A DNA stretch of 64,000 nt, from positions 5,676,501-5,740,500 of the forward strand of contig NC_068980.1 in the NCBI RefSeq assembly GCF_016808095.1, read 5' to 3'. This DNA is from Vigna angularis (taxonomy: Eukaryota; Streptophyta; Magnoliopsida; Fabales; Fabaceae). This document shows, one piece after another, positions 23,901 through 36,419 of the stretch; within the stretch, counting starts at the first letter, position 1; each line of letters opens with the position of its first letter. Below the pieces are notes generated by a model. It saw nothing but the letters and a program-made list of their open reading frames with translations. It was not told where the DNA came from and did no database searches. A program made the position numbers and the translations under genes.

Positions 23901-26440
23901 AAGGAGCCTTTGACAGATCCCACTCTCCTGTGTTGTGCCTTTAAAAAGCACAGAATATATTTATTCAGGTAAGATTGTACACTCTACTGACCATTTTACC
24001 TCTGTTATGAAATCCAAAGTGGTATAGTTTTGCTATTTGATAATATCATATACAGATATTTTGTTGGTTGTGTTTTTTACCTTGGTACATCTTTTTAAAG
24101 AATGTCATCATTAGTAGTATCTCATGAAAACGAAAGTCACGATATCTAAGTTGTGAAATCTATCATGTATCAGTCGAAGAGAGCCGGAGGAACCTGAAGA
24201 TGCGACTAAAGGAAGAGATGTGTTCAATGAAAAACCTCCTGCTGATGAACTTTTGGCAGTTTCAGACATTGGAAAGTCAGTTACAACGTCACTTCCTGAG
24301 AATGTGGTGAGTTATCTTTGTTTGCCTTTAAAAGTAGGTTGAGAATTGACACTTGTATTCCAAAAGCTTACCTTTCTTATGTTACTGAAGGGGTTTGGAT
24401 CTTCAAGTCTTAATGTTAATGTAATGATTAATTCTTATCCTAAGTTTTTCTATTGCCCTGTACCATAATGGTTGGAGCCTTGAATAGCTCTTAATATGAT
24501 GGTGTAACTCCTTCCATATTGTGGAGGAAAGCATATTGAAACAAAATAGTCATCTCTTCTAAGTGCTTGTCCTTGTTCAGCAGAACAGAACGATATCCTA
24601 AAACATATTCCCTCTTGATCCTTACATATGAGTTGGTTTTCTTATATATTTTTTTTTTACAATCACAGGGTTATCTCTCTGTTCCTCATAAGTAGCTTTA
24701 CAATACAAAATTTTCTTTTTTGCAGATTCTACACACCACAATGGGTGATATTCACATGAAATTATACCCTGAGGAATGTCCAAAAACTGTGGAGAATTTC
24801 ACAACACACTGCCGAAATGGGTATTATGACAATCTTATTTTTCATAGGGTCATCAAAGGCTTCATGATTCAAACAGGAGATCCTCTGGGAGATGGCACTG
24901 GTGGGCAATCTATTTGGGGGAGAGAATTTGAGGATGAATTTCATAAAAGGTAATTTTGTTTGTTTTTAAACATACTATCATATGCTAGAAATATCATCGC
25001 AATTTCAGACTCCAAGCTGATGATTATTTGTGAGTTTTGAAGCATAGACTGGAGACAGATAGTACACGCGCACATGGATATATGACTACATTAAAAATTG
25101 TAGGACATAGGGACACGATATACATGTATGTGTGATCAAATATCACAATACGATGTTTACAGTCTTATGATTATTAGTCTCAACGAAAGTACTAAGACAT
25201 CTTATTTGATAATGAAAAAACTTGAAGGAATTTGAGAAACCATTGTTGTAAAGAAAAATCCAGAAAAACTATGAAACTCCTAAACCACCATGGGGAAGAA
25301 CCAATACGGTACTTCTAAAGAGTCATACAAAGAATTTCATAAATATCAAATTCCTAAGAATTGTAAAATTCATCTTTAACCAGCAGCATGAAAATTTAAT
25401 CATTTTAAGCAGATTAACTCAAGCAAAACATTAATCAAAATTGAATCGTAAAAGGAACACATTAATCGAATTTATATCATAAGAGGTATTACACAAACAT
25501 GGTGGGGACATTTCTTGACGAAGATGGTGCAGTGGTTCAACAATAGGAAACGGTGGCTAGTTGGATGGTTTGATGGCGGTTGGTTCATTGATATATGTTT
25601 GCATATGCAAAGATAACGTAGGAAGGTAGAGGTGGTGGTTCAAAGTCAGATAGTGACTGGTTCAATGTGTGATAGTTTGATGGCAGACGGTAGCTGGTTG
25701 GATGGTATTTTTCAAATGGCTAAACATTAAGGAGGAAGACGAATTGTGTGTTTTGAAAAAAAAGAAGTAAATTTCACACGTCTGGGAGTGGGCTGAGTCC
25801 ATTTTAGCGTGTTGTGTCCATTTTACTGGACCACATTGGGCATGTGGACACAGTTTCAAAGTGGTGCTTCTTAGTTTGGGGAATATGCTAATGCCAAGTG
25901 GAAACTTCCTGTGGTATGGTTTTTATTCAGATGGAACTTTAGAGTAATAATTTTTTTCTCTCATACAGTTTGAGGCATGATAGACCGTTCACAGTTTCTA
26001 TGGCAAATGCTGGCCCTAATACAAATGGCTCTCAGTTCTTTATCACCACAGTGGCTACTCCATGGTTGGACAACAAGCACACTGTATTTGGTAGAGTTGC
26101 AAAGGGAATGGATGTTGTACAGGTAAATTGCCTTCTATTTTTGCTTAGGAGAATCATGTTATTCAAAATCACTCGGCAAATACTTTCCAAATTTGTAGTG
26201 TGGGCATTTTGAAATCAGTCCTTCTCAATTTCCTTTTCCCTAATATGAAAATTTTGATAAATGTTGCTCTTATAGGTTTTCTTCTATAATGTATTATGTT
26301 AAAATGTTTTGGGTCTTGTTGATTAAAGTCCTATTGAGAACATCTAATGTTGGCAGGCCATAGAGAAAGTGAAGACAGACAAGACAGACAAACCATATCA
26401 AGATGTTAAAATTCTAAATGTCACTGTACCGAAGTCTTGA
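20925..26440 (+). CDS. CYP71: WD40-repeat cyclophilin, CYP71/PPWD1 type
   Basis: Thirteen coding exons join in frame to 615 residues: 20925-21061, 21192-21277, 21581-21669, 21883-22122, 22238-22359, 23012-23087, 23224-23331, 23413-23589, 23751-23968, 24174-24306, 24726-24949, 25969-26122, 26357-26440. All introns are GT-AG. Residues about 47-400 form WD40 repeats (for example [19 protein letters not shown] and HLKFWKKK). Residues 463-615 are a peptidyl-prolyl isomerase domain with the catalytic [31 protein letters not shown] and a conserved Trp in [13 protein letters not shown], so activity and cyclosporin binding are expected. The Arabidopsis family member is a nuclear protein that binds histone H3 and supports Polycomb-type repression in meristems. 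The ATG follows a GC-rich leader and opens an acidic N terminus. The length is close to the Arabidopsis protein (about 630). Confidence 0.95.
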
Positions 26441-29030
26441 AGGTCTTTGGTTTGTTTTGCCGCTGCAGTCATCAGTCATAAATTTACCGGTGATACTTGC
26501 CTGAAGAAGTTTTAAATGGATGACTTGAAGCTTCTTCCTTTAGTTTCATAGGTTTCCTACGAACTGAGGCAATTATTTAACAGGATGGGTGTTGTTTTTC
26601 ATGCTTACACTTCCGTCACAGGTTCCATCTTCCTTTATGTGACTAATGGCTCAAGCTAACTGATGCTGTCTTCCGTGTTCTGCTCTGCCATTATAATGTG
26701 CTTTGCACGTCAAAGGAATCACTTGACATGTAATTTTTTCTGATAGAATACCTTATTAAAACTGTTTTTAAGTGTGGTATAAATTGTTTTACCCTTTGAT
26801 ATTTCCAGGCTAATAATTTAACTCTCATAAGCATGGACACCACTGTTCCATCCATCTTAATTTGACCTGCAATTTGTTAAAAGCAGTCTGCACCAATCCG
26901 GAGGGCTCTGGCGCACCTGTGGTGTATCTAAAACCTATAGTAATTATTTTTAAAGCTAAAACCTATAATAACAAGAAATTGTTATTTGCGACATTTTAGT
27001 GTGATCAGTTATGCTGCGTGCATGATGATTTTTAATAATTGAAGTTGTTATTGAAAGCACAAAAACTTGGTGATATTTGAATAGAAAGTAGAACAATGTT
27101 ATCAATCTTTTCTATTTCGTAATAGATTTTAAAGAGGGTACATTTTTCTAGTTAAAAAAAGAACGCATCATTAGTCATCTATTGAAATTATCATTTAGTT
27201 TATTTACGATTGTGTAACAAAAAAGTATCGTATTTAAGAATATGAAAAAAACATGTACACAAAATTTAGCGTATATTTTATGAGCTAAAATTATGTTTTG
27301 ACGACTAGACAAGTTGAACCAAAATTGAGAGTTCAATTTAGGTTGAATTTTTTTAAATGAATCTATACCTTAAGAACTATTTATGATGCCTAAAAAAATC
27401 CTTAAATGTGTATGTGATACAATAACCTATCAAAACCAATAACCTAAAAAAATCCTTAAGAACTATCAATACCAATAACCTAAGTATAAAATAAAATAAA
27501 AAAAATAAACTTCCTAAGTGATAGTAGCGTATGTGTTGAGAGCCATAAAATGACACTAAATGTTTAGCTTTGGAAAAATTATAATTTTTACGGAGTAAAT
27601 GCTATAGCCTCAGTTCAAAATAGTTTATTGTGTCGGTGAAATAATAACAATAATAATAATTAAATCAAATTGTCTTACTCTGGGTCGCCAAGATAGTTGG
27701 CATATTCTCACTTCTCCCCTTATATTACAATAATTTGAAGTTGAGATATTCTGTCCTATCAATTGAAACTTACTTTTAAAATGGTAAGTTTTAATTTGAT
27801 TGTCAAATAATGCTATATTCAATTCAAGTTGATTTTAGTTTTAAACAATGATGTTAAAACTTAAAAGCAGACAGTAATCAGGACCTAAAATAATGGTTAA
27901 CCAGTGACCGATGATAATGAAAATCGCAACAATAAAAAAGGTTTATGTAGAGGCTACTGTAAACGTGCTCAAATGCAGACAACGAAATATACTATAATCC
28001 AATATGAATGGAAGAACTTACAGAATGTTTCTATCTGGTAATAATACCATGTCTAGAGCAGGGACTATTACAGATATAACAGAGCTTCTGGATAAAGCAA
28101 ACTTCTTAAAGATTTCCAGGAAAAGAGTTAATTTCATAAAATTTCATAAAAATACGATTCTATTATAAAATTTCATATTAACTTCAAAAATTAATTCCGG
28201 AAGCCCCGAGTTATTTTAAATTTTAATTATCAATTTGGATAAATATAATTTAATTAACGAAATCTTATTGTTTTACATTTCTTGGGGACTCCATGAAAAT
28301 CAAGTTAAAAACGCAATTATAATTTGTAACCAGATACAACAATTTCTAGGTAACTTCTTTTGAGAAGAATGATACCAAAGTGCAAATAGTTAAATATGGA
28401 AAAACATGGTTAAAGGGGGAACAGAAACCATCCTTTCATTGGTTAATGAAAAGAATGAATATTTGATCATTATATCACCAAGATTGATGAACAAAAGGAA
28501 CTAGTAGACATAAGGGCAAAGGAGTACCCTGTTAATCCATTTCAATAGATCATTCAAATGACTAAATTTGGGTACACAAGATAACCCAAGAGCGTGATCA
28601 ACGAATACTCATTGAAAACACGATTTTAAGGTGTAAACAAGTGATTTTACCTAAGATATTCATCAGTAACTTCAGATTTTCATCGGATTATAGAAATAGT
28701 ACACCATAAAATAGAAAAAAATTATTATATTTTCAGATTATTATCGTTTTAAAAAGTTTAAATAAATATATTTGTAAGTTACTTTTTCCAAATAACATAA
28801 GTTATTTTCATATGAAGAAACAAGATAATGCTCACCTTAATAACCGATCAAACAAATTAAATCCAAACGTTACTAAATTATATCAGACAGTTTGATAACA
28901 TTACATTGTCTCCAATGTGAAAAGGCAAATCTCAAAAACCTAAAAACAATATGTAACTCGAGTAACAAAACCTTGGGATTGAGCTAAAATACTAAATGGA
29001 ACAGAAAATGTAAGACATAAAAACACCTCA
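26441..29030. other. 3' UTR and intergenic DNA, no gene seen
   Basis: The first few hundred bases are probably the 3' UTR of the cyclophilin gene. The rest is AT-rich between two convergent genes and carries no supported feature. Confidence 0.5.
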
Positions 29031-29036
29031 GACCTT

Positions 29037-30017
29037 TTAGTCGAACAAACTGAAACCCATATCCTGCGAATCAAAGGTAAAAATACATTCATGAGCAGAG
29101 AGAATTATAATTTATCAAACAAACGAAATTAGTGACACAAGTTTGAAACTTACATCATCCGACTCCTCCTTCTCTTCAACTTTCTTTTCTTCCTTTGCTT
29201 CTGCGGCAGGTGCAGCACCACCACCTCCAGCAGCTGGTGCAGCAGCAACAGCCACCGCAGCACCACCGCCAGACACAGCAGACATCTTTTCCCTTCCGCT
29301 GGCGAGTAGCTCATTGAAGTCTTTGCCCTTAACTTCAGCCAAGAGCAAGTTAATCAACTCATCCTCAGCTTCAGCTCCAACTAAAACATTGGAAAGAATA
29401 TTCAGAATCAGTATTGCCAAACCATATAGATTAACCAAACATTCAACAAAATATCAAATTCTCATAGTCATTTTCTGGTTGTTAATTCTACAAGCCAAAC
29501 CAAGCTAAACTTCAAATTAAAAAAAAAGAAAAATCTTCCCTCAACATTCTACTATTCATCACAAATATTGAGACATTGCATCCTCATAGTATGATTTCAG
29601 TATTTTGATAATTAGTTCTACAAACCAAAAAACACAAACCTTACAATCGAAAGAGAAAAACCCTTTAGCAACATTCTAGAATTGAATAAAGAAATTTGTT
29701 ACATACAAATCCACTTCAGAAATCTAGCGAGAAAGAGAAAAAACTACAATAAGGTACTGGATTCAACCATCCAAAAAAAATCAATCCCCATAACGACAAT
29801 TAAACAAGCAATAATATTAACAAGAAACACTGTCGTAGATGAAAATAAAACATAAAACTAAGGCAAATGAAAAATTGTGAAAAATAGTGAAAAAGCAAAA
29901 AGAAAATAATATTAAGATTGAGGAAATACCTGCGCCAAGGATATTTTTGATATCACTTGCAGAAGGAGTTGGGTTCCCTCCCAAAACTGCAAGCAAATAA
30001 GCACCCACAACCTTCAT
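29037..30017 (-). CDS. RPP2: 60S acidic ribosomal stalk protein P2
   Basis: Three coding exons, 30017-29930, 29380-29154 and 29063-29037, give 113 residues. The N-terminal dimerisation helices begin [18 protein letters not shown]. An Ala/Gly-rich hinge (about residues 67-89) is followed by a Lys/Glu-rich stretch and the invariant C-terminal [13 protein letters not shown], which contacts elongation factors and ribosome-inactivating proteins. P2 pairs with P1 on P0 in the cytosolic large subunit. The short last exon of nine codons is easily missed. A 5' UTR intron (30129-30020) ends two bases before the ATG. Telo-boxes and a TATA box lie upstream, as is usual for plant ribosomal protein genes. 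Confidence 0.95.
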
Positions 30018-30165
30018 ATCTGAATTCAAAATCACACAACACATTACATTTGTTAGTGACACAGATCAACAACGTAACACAACACAACACGTGCAAAATT
30101 AAATTAGGTGCGAAAGAAGGAAAACCCACTTTCTGAATTACTCTGATTTCCTCCTGAGTTTGGGA

Positions 30166-30174
30166 TTAGGGTTT
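30166..30174 (-). promoter_or_regulatory. Telo-box of the P2 gene
   Basis: AAACCCTAA on the minus strand, in or near the 5' UTR. A second core, AAACCCTA, lies at 30223-30230. Telo-boxes are typical of plant translation-apparatus genes. Confidence 0.6.
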
Positions 30175-30211
30175 GAGCATACGAGAGGCGCAAAAGCTCA
30201 GACCAGAGACC

Positions 30212-30220
30212 TAATATATA
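30212..30220 (-). promoter_or_regulatory. Putative TATA box of the P2 gene
   Basis: TATATATTA on the minus strand, about 195 bp before the ATG. This is consistent with a start site near 30185 and a leader containing the 110-bp intron. Confidence 0.5.
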
Positions 30221-30239
30221 ACTAGGGTTTTCAGCTCTT

Positions 30240-31760
30240 TAGGTTCCATCTTTCTTATTTCCCATTATGTCCCTATTAACAATTAAGTAAACTTCTAATT
30301 TTTTTTTCTTCATCTTCTCCAATGGATAAAAGACTGTAAAGAAATTTTATGTAAAAAAATAAAAATAAAACATTATTCTACAAAAATAAAATTTATGATT
30401 GTTCTCTCTAATTTTTAAATTTTTTCATTGTTTAGCTATTTCTCTATTTTTTTTATGCTACATAAATATGTTTTCAAGTCCTATAAAATTAGTGATTCTA
30501 TCCTTTTTGTAACAGATTTTCTGTTTTATTTCTCAAGAAACTGACTGAAATTTTGTATACTATCTCTATAATATTCATGGCTTGAGGTGTAATTTAAACA
30601 TCTCATACTTAAAAAATAAATAAATTCTAAAGCAACTTTTTTCCATCTACAAAACTTCACATGCCAAAGGTATTAATGTTAGATTTTAAAGAATTAAAAT
30701 TAGGGAAAAGAAATTTTAAAATATAAAAATTCTATGAAAATTGAAATCAATTACATTATTTTTTGTAAAGAATGAAATAAAAAAAATACAAGAAGCAAAA
30801 GTAAAATTAGTCCATAGTAACTAGAAGCATAACTAAATTTATTATTTTAATTCTTTAGTTTAGGTTTCAATATATAATTTTTTATTTTATAATCCCATGT
30901 TTTATATTTTTTTACCTTTAACTTTAGCAAAATAAGTTTCTATTTTTATTTTATTTAAAATAAACATAAAATACTGATAAAAAGGATTTGGTTAACAAAT
31001 TTAATATTTGAAAAAACGATTTTAATTGAAACAACTACTAAAACTATATATAGAAAATTTGAATGATATATAACTAGTATTCTAGGCTTAGTAATGCACA
31101 TGATGGAATTTGTTTTAGAAAACTAAAACTTTAAAATAAAATGTACTTAAATATACATTTATATTGTAATTAAAAGTTATGTTAAAATATTTTAAACATA
31201 TAAATTATGTTTCATATTTATAATAAAAAAATATATTTTGAAACAGTATTGTTTTAACTATTAATAATTTATTTTCAAAATATTAAATTTTTATTTTAAT
31301 TAAATATAAAAAAATGATTGAAAAGAAAGATAAGAAAAACAAATAAAGAACCTTACATATGTATTTTAAAAAAACTGAATAAAATCTCCTAATATATAAT
31401 TACCAATATAATATATAAGATTATATTTTAAAAATATGATAAAAGAAAATATTTTTCTATTCAAGTGTTTGTTAAATTTATACATCCCTCATTCACATAG
31501 AGTACTATGTAATTATGAGGTTAATAAATCATATAAGATGTTGTTAGCTTTTACATTATCTTTAAATGATTACTTAATTACAAAATATAAAAAAAAAAAA
31601 GAAGTTGTGAGTAGACCAAGAAAAATTATATTAAATCAAATATTATATTAATGTATATTGTAAGATCTATGAAAAATATTTACTTTAATAGTAACAATTT
31701 TATTACTAATACTAATAAATTTTTCTTTATGAATGAAAAATATAATTAATAAGTTTATGT
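30240..31760. other. AT-rich intergenic DNA, no gene seen
   Basis: Very AT-rich sequence upstream of the P2 gene. Part of it (about 31020-31300) resembles 53030-53300, sharing words such as TAACTAGTATTCTAGGCTTAG / TAGCTAGTACTCCAGGCTTAG and TAATAATTTATTTT, so both are probably copies of one repeat. Confidence 0.5.
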
Positions 31761-31769
31761 AAAAAAAAA

Positions 31770-33205
31770 TGTGGAGAGCTAAATTTCAAGAACATGGGTT
31801 AAAAAATAGTGATAGTGGATAAACACTCCACGTTTTAAGTCATTATTGAGGGATCAGATATGTCAAGAAGGGAGGTTATTTTGCACAAAGAGAGGAAGAA
31901 TCAAGTGAGAAATCTTGAGAAATAGAGAAGAAAGAGGTAGGAAGAAATTTTTAGTTGCAAGAAGAGTAGAAGTTCTTGAGGGTTTTCGGGAAAACAAATT
32001 CTGAGCAAGAGATTAAGTCTGGAATAGAAGTAGGGGAGCTAAGCTTTTATATTATGATTTAGTATTGTTTTATTACTATTGTTAATGAAAAACATAGATG
32101 TTTGTTGTATTGAATTTCTGTTTTAATATTATATGTTGTTGTTTTGAATCTGTAAATAAGAAATTTGTTAAAAACTAGTTGAGGAATACTTTGGCTAAGG
32201 AAAGACATGGTACTTAAGTTGTCCATGGTGACACACCTCTCTTTCCTAGAAGTCTACTCGATAGGTTTTTAACTTAAATCCTATTGAACAAATTAAGTAC
32301 TATTAAACTATTATGCAATATACTCAATTGATATAAAATATGTGATGGATTCATCTTTCTGGAAGGATAAGAAGATGTCTAACCGGGCTATGTCAGATTT
32401 AACTCCTTATTTTCCCATAACGTTTATATTAAAGTTATAATTGTGATGGTAGGATAGAGGAATCTTAAAAACCGGAGTTGGTACATCCCTGACCATAGAG
32501 CAACCCTGGTCAAATCCAGTAAGTTGTGACTAGTCATATGTACTGGCGTTTATGGTGAGTTTGATTCGTCAAACATTTGATTCTTCTTTGGTGACCATTT
32601 ACAGTGATATTTTAGTATTGTTAATTTATTTTGTGATATATTCATTTTGTATGATTTCTGTGATGATTGTATTTTATTATATTGGATTTGAATTTATGCA
32701 TCTGAACATGATATGAGTATTATGGGAAAATTTTGTAATGGTATAATATGAGTTGAGGAATATGAGCATGGTATGAGTCTCGTGAAGAGATTCTGTAATG
32801 ATATGGTATTAGTGTATATGTTGATGTTGAGGGTCCTGTTGTTGGAGGTTATCCTGATACTCTAATAATCATCCAATCTCAAGTAGAGAAGGATGAATTA
32901 TGTTGTGAGAGGGGCAGGAGGTTCTGGTCTATGTGTCGGTTTTGGATATAGTGTTGAGGATTAACCTTGTGGATGGTATGGAGTATTTTGGAAGTATATT
33001 TGTAAGAAGAAGTAGAAATCATCAAAAGTGCATAACCTCTCGTGACCGCTCATCAACGTATCATCCGAATAAGTGTCTATTGGGTATTGTGGAATGATTG
33101 TCTATTGGGTATTGTAAAATGAGTGTGTATTGAGTATTGTGCGATGAGTGTTTATTGGGTATTGTGGGATGAATGTGTATTGAGTATTATGGAATGAGTG
33201 TTATA
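31770..33205 (+). mobile_element. Gypsy-type LTR remnant
   Basis: The segment at about 32690-33060 matches the 3' part of the LTR at 47091-50078 (49320-49700), including GGTTATCCTGATACTCTAAT and GAGAAGGATGAATTATGT. The left part has an LTR-leader-like purine-rich stretch. I found no clear TG...CA boundaries or target duplication, so it is truncated or old. It ends in a short tandem array. Confidence 0.55.
33073..33201. repeat. Short tandem array, unit ~25-29 bp, about five copies
   Basis: Imperfect units of the form TATTGGGTATTGTGGAATGA follow one another at the end of the LTR remnant. Confidence 0.75.
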
Positions 33206-33396
33206 TTTAAAAATTTATATATCAATTATGAATTATCAAGTGTGAGATTAATATATATATACACATAAGTAACTTAAAAGATCATTTCAGTTTTTTTTTC
33301 CTAACCAGATAATTCATAATGTTATAGTAGATATTTTGCATGTGCTATTAGACAACTTTATAACTCTATAACTCGACTGACACTAAATATAATATG

Positions 33397-33949
33397 GGTT
33401 TAATCATTCACTAAGTCCCTATTTTCGCATGGAATCTCAATTTCGTCCCTTGCTTTCTGAAAATATCAATTAGGTCCCAATTTTATGAAAATTGCAACAA
33501 ATCGATCCTTTTCGTTAATTTGGCTGGACGGCGTTAAAAAAATTGATGAGTGAATGCTGAGATGACGAACGAGCGCTCGTCCACCAGCGAACGAGCGCTC
33601 GTCCACCAGCGAACGAACGCTCGTCCAGCAGCGAACGAACGCTCGTCCACCAGAGAACGAACGCTCGTCGACCTCTTACTGCTGGACAACCGTTCGTTCC
33701 ACACTGGACGACCGTTCGTTCGGTGGTCGACGAGCGTTCGTTCGTTGCTGGACGAGCGCTCGTTCGCTGCTGGACGAGCGCTCGTTCGTCATCTCAGCAT
33801 TCACTCATCAATTTTTTTAACGCCGTCCAGCCAAATTAACGGAAAGGATCGATTTGTTGCAATTTTCATAAAATTGGGACCCAATTGATATTTTCAGAAA
33901 GAAAGGGACGAAATTGAGATTCCATGGGGACTTAGTGAATGATTAAACC
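33397..33949. mobile_element. Palindromic (foldback) Mutator-like element
   Basis: The 553-bp element begins GGTTTAATC and ends GATTAAACC. Perfect 9-bp duplications TATAATATG flank it (33388-33396 and 33950-33958). Almost the whole element is one inverted repeat with arms of about 270 bp. The centre holds direct and inverted copies of CGAACGAACGCTCGTCCA-like units. No transposase is present. Its ends resemble those of the F-box-carrying element at 13024. Confidence 0.93.
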
Positions 33950-34328
33950 TATAATATGTTCCGTTACTCAGTCTTATTATTTGTTGGTTTAAAAAATATT
34001 TGTAAATTTTTTTTATAATCATCAATATTAAAAGATATCTATAAATATTCAAAAAAATATTATTTTATGTTTTTAAAATGAGATTTAGATAAAATTAAAT
34101 AAATATATATATAATTTTAAAAGACAACTAAATAAAAGTTAGGATATATGTGTAAGTTAATAGTATTTAAAACATACATATTCACATGGAAGTAATCTAA
34201 AAATTAAGTTTTATAATAAGTAAAAAAAATAGTTTTAGTTATAATAATTATTTTTATATATTGCAGTATTTTTTAACCTGTAGTGATTTCTGAAAATGTA
34301 ATAAACCTTATCATAACAAAGTATAATG

Positions 34329-34960
34329 CACTACAAAAATAATTAATTTTAGGAGGGGTTATTTTCCGGCGGTTTTGGAACCCCGAATAATTCCCAGCGG
34401 TTTATGTACAAACCGCCCCTAATTGTTTTTTAATTTTATAATACTTACGAACCCATATCCCCTTCCTTGCGCCTTCGGTCATTCGTTCTAGTAACATCTG
34501 TTCTAGTTTTAGATACTTTCGAACCCTAAAACCTTCTCCCCGTCTTCATCAAAATTTTTCCCAAACCCTACCCTACCACAATCTTCTCCTGCTTGGCTTC
34601 TTCTTTGGCTTGGCTTCGTGTTAGTCTTCTCTTCTTGCTTGGCTTCGTGTTCGTTTTCTTCTGCGAGGTGGAGCGTCGAGGTGGAGACGTCGAGGTTGAG
34701 GCATCGAGGTGGAGACGTCGAGGTTGAGGCATCAAGGTTGAGGCGTCGAGGCATTTGTGGGTTGAGCGAGTTCGAGGTGCTCTGGCGCACTCCCGCATTG
34801 ACCGTCAAGGTAAGACTATGTTCGATCTTGGCTCTTCGGTTTTGGTTCTCTCGTTCTTTGTTTGTTCGATCACTGTTGTTCGATCTTTTTGTGGTAACTC
34901 AAAACATTTTGTCTCTGGTTTGGTCTAACACTTTAATAACAATTTTTGGAACATTGAACT
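34329..34960. mobile_element. CACTA-type left end with gene-like interior
   Basis: CACTACAAAAA at 34329 is the classic plant CACTA terminus. It is followed by inverted GGCGGTTTTGG / AACCGCCCCT words typical of subterminal repeats. The interior (about 34490-34815) is GC-richer, with an exon-like stretch ending at an AAG|GTAAGA donor. The matching right terminus TTTTTGTAGTG is not found, so the element is truncated or interrupted. Overlapping ORFs rich in Arg and Ser derive from short GAGGTGGAGACGTCGAGG repeats. Confidence 0.55.
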
Positions 34961-35039
34961 CCACAATCTAACATTGAACTCCACAATCTAATCTTGCCAT
35001 GCCAAAATCTGATATCTTTGGATGCATCTCGGCATCTAA

Positions 35040-36415
35040 ACGAATGATACTTGTGTTGAGACTTTGACAAGTATACCAAATCGTTTCAAGTAATAAAACC
35101 GGTAAGACCGGATATCGTTTCCCAAGAGACTCGTGTCACCAAACAATCGTATAATTTCCAACTAACTTAGACTAAAGAATGCTTCATAATTTGGGTTTTA
35201 GTGCAATTAAAGTAAACATGAAACATAAATGATAAAAGTGATCTTAGATACTCAAACACTTAGGAATGGAAAGATTAGAGATGATATGGAATGATATTAT
35301 TGGGGGTATGATTTCACCTACTTCACTCTTATGTATAGAAAATCACTTCCTCTTCATTAATATGCCAATGTCAATCTACTAAATTACTCAAACCCAATCC
35401 CTTGGTAGAGAGAGCCTAGACTTCCTTATTAGGCTCCAATCCCATGGAAGACCTAATAATTATTTCCGCATTAAGAATTGAGATCTAAGACAACCAAAGA
35501 TCCTAGTTCTATCCCTAGATACTATTTCCTTTAGGTATTTAATCCAAGTCCAGATTTACCCAACATTTCCCAATATCAAGCAAACCCTAAAATCATGCCA
35601 TCGATAGCAACTTCACAACAAGCATTAAGAGAAGGAATTAAACACTAACAATCAATGAAAGAGGCATATATTCATTCAAAACACAATAGTTTACATAAGA
35701 GTTTAGTGGCTACATCAATCCCCCAACAATAAAGAAACTAGCCCTCCATGAATGGAAAGCTCAAGCTTACAACAATGGTGGAAATGGAAGAAGGAAGAAG
35801 ACCCAAGGGTGAAGAAGGACTGTTCCCACAGCTCCTAGCTTGCCTCCAAGAGCTCCAAATGAGAGAAATCGTGTTTGGGCAGCCAAAGATGCAAAGCCCT
35901 TCGAGTTTCATCCCTAAATAGACCAATTTTGCCACATCAGCATTGCCACCGCTCAGCTGCACCCCAGCTGCACCCCAGCGGCAGCATTCCAGAGAGCTGG
36001 CGCTCAGCTGCACGCCAGCTGCACCCCAACGACAGCATTCCAGAGAGCTGGCGCTCAGCTGCACAAAACTCGTACCGCTCAGCGGCAGCAAGTCGCGATC
36101 AGGTGGCGCTCAGCTGCACAGAGCTGTACCGCTCAACTACAACAAGTCTGGTCAGGTGGCGCTCAGCTACACGCCAGCCGCACCCCAGCTTCAGCATTTA
36201 TCTTTTCTCTCAAAACTTCCTCTTTTACCTTCATTCTTGCTTATATGGTTCTTCGGTTCTTCAGTTTGGCATACAAGCTTGGATGTAAATGACCAAAACA
36301 TACTAAAAAATGGGGATTAGTGATGAAATTGAATCATTAAAGTTTAAGTTGCAACCACTTAAGAAACTAAATGAAAACTAGGATTTACAAGGCAAAAAGC
36401 TAAGAAAGAGTTGAT
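35040..36415. mobile_element. Probable LTR-retrotransposon debris
   Basis: The start region (GACAAGTATACCAAATCG, then AAACCGGTAAGACCGG) is of a kind I associate with legume retrotransposon ends. No paired LTR or target duplication is seen. It contains a minisatellite and abuts the truncated end of the kinase pseudogene. The boundaries are approximate. Confidence 0.35.
35940..36190. repeat. 51-bp minisatellite
   Basis: Units containing GCAGCATTCCAGAGAGCTGG and GCGCTCAGCTGCAC repeat at 51 bp, two of them nearly perfect, with decayed copies on both sides. Because 51 is a multiple of three, open frames with a 17-residue period appear on both strands. They are not taken as genes. Confidence 0.8.
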
Positions 36416-36419
36416 ATTC

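Noticed and set aside
29143..29508. 121-codon plus-strand ORF rich in Ala, Pro and Ser
   Set aside because: Antisense shadow of the Ala/Gly-rich hinge of ribosomal protein P2.
33550..33888. 112-codon ORF
   Set aside because: It runs through the palindromic MULE and its RSST/ALV words reflect the short repeats.
35738..36320. ORFs with a 17-residue period on both strands
   Set aside because: Product of the 51-bp minisatellite.
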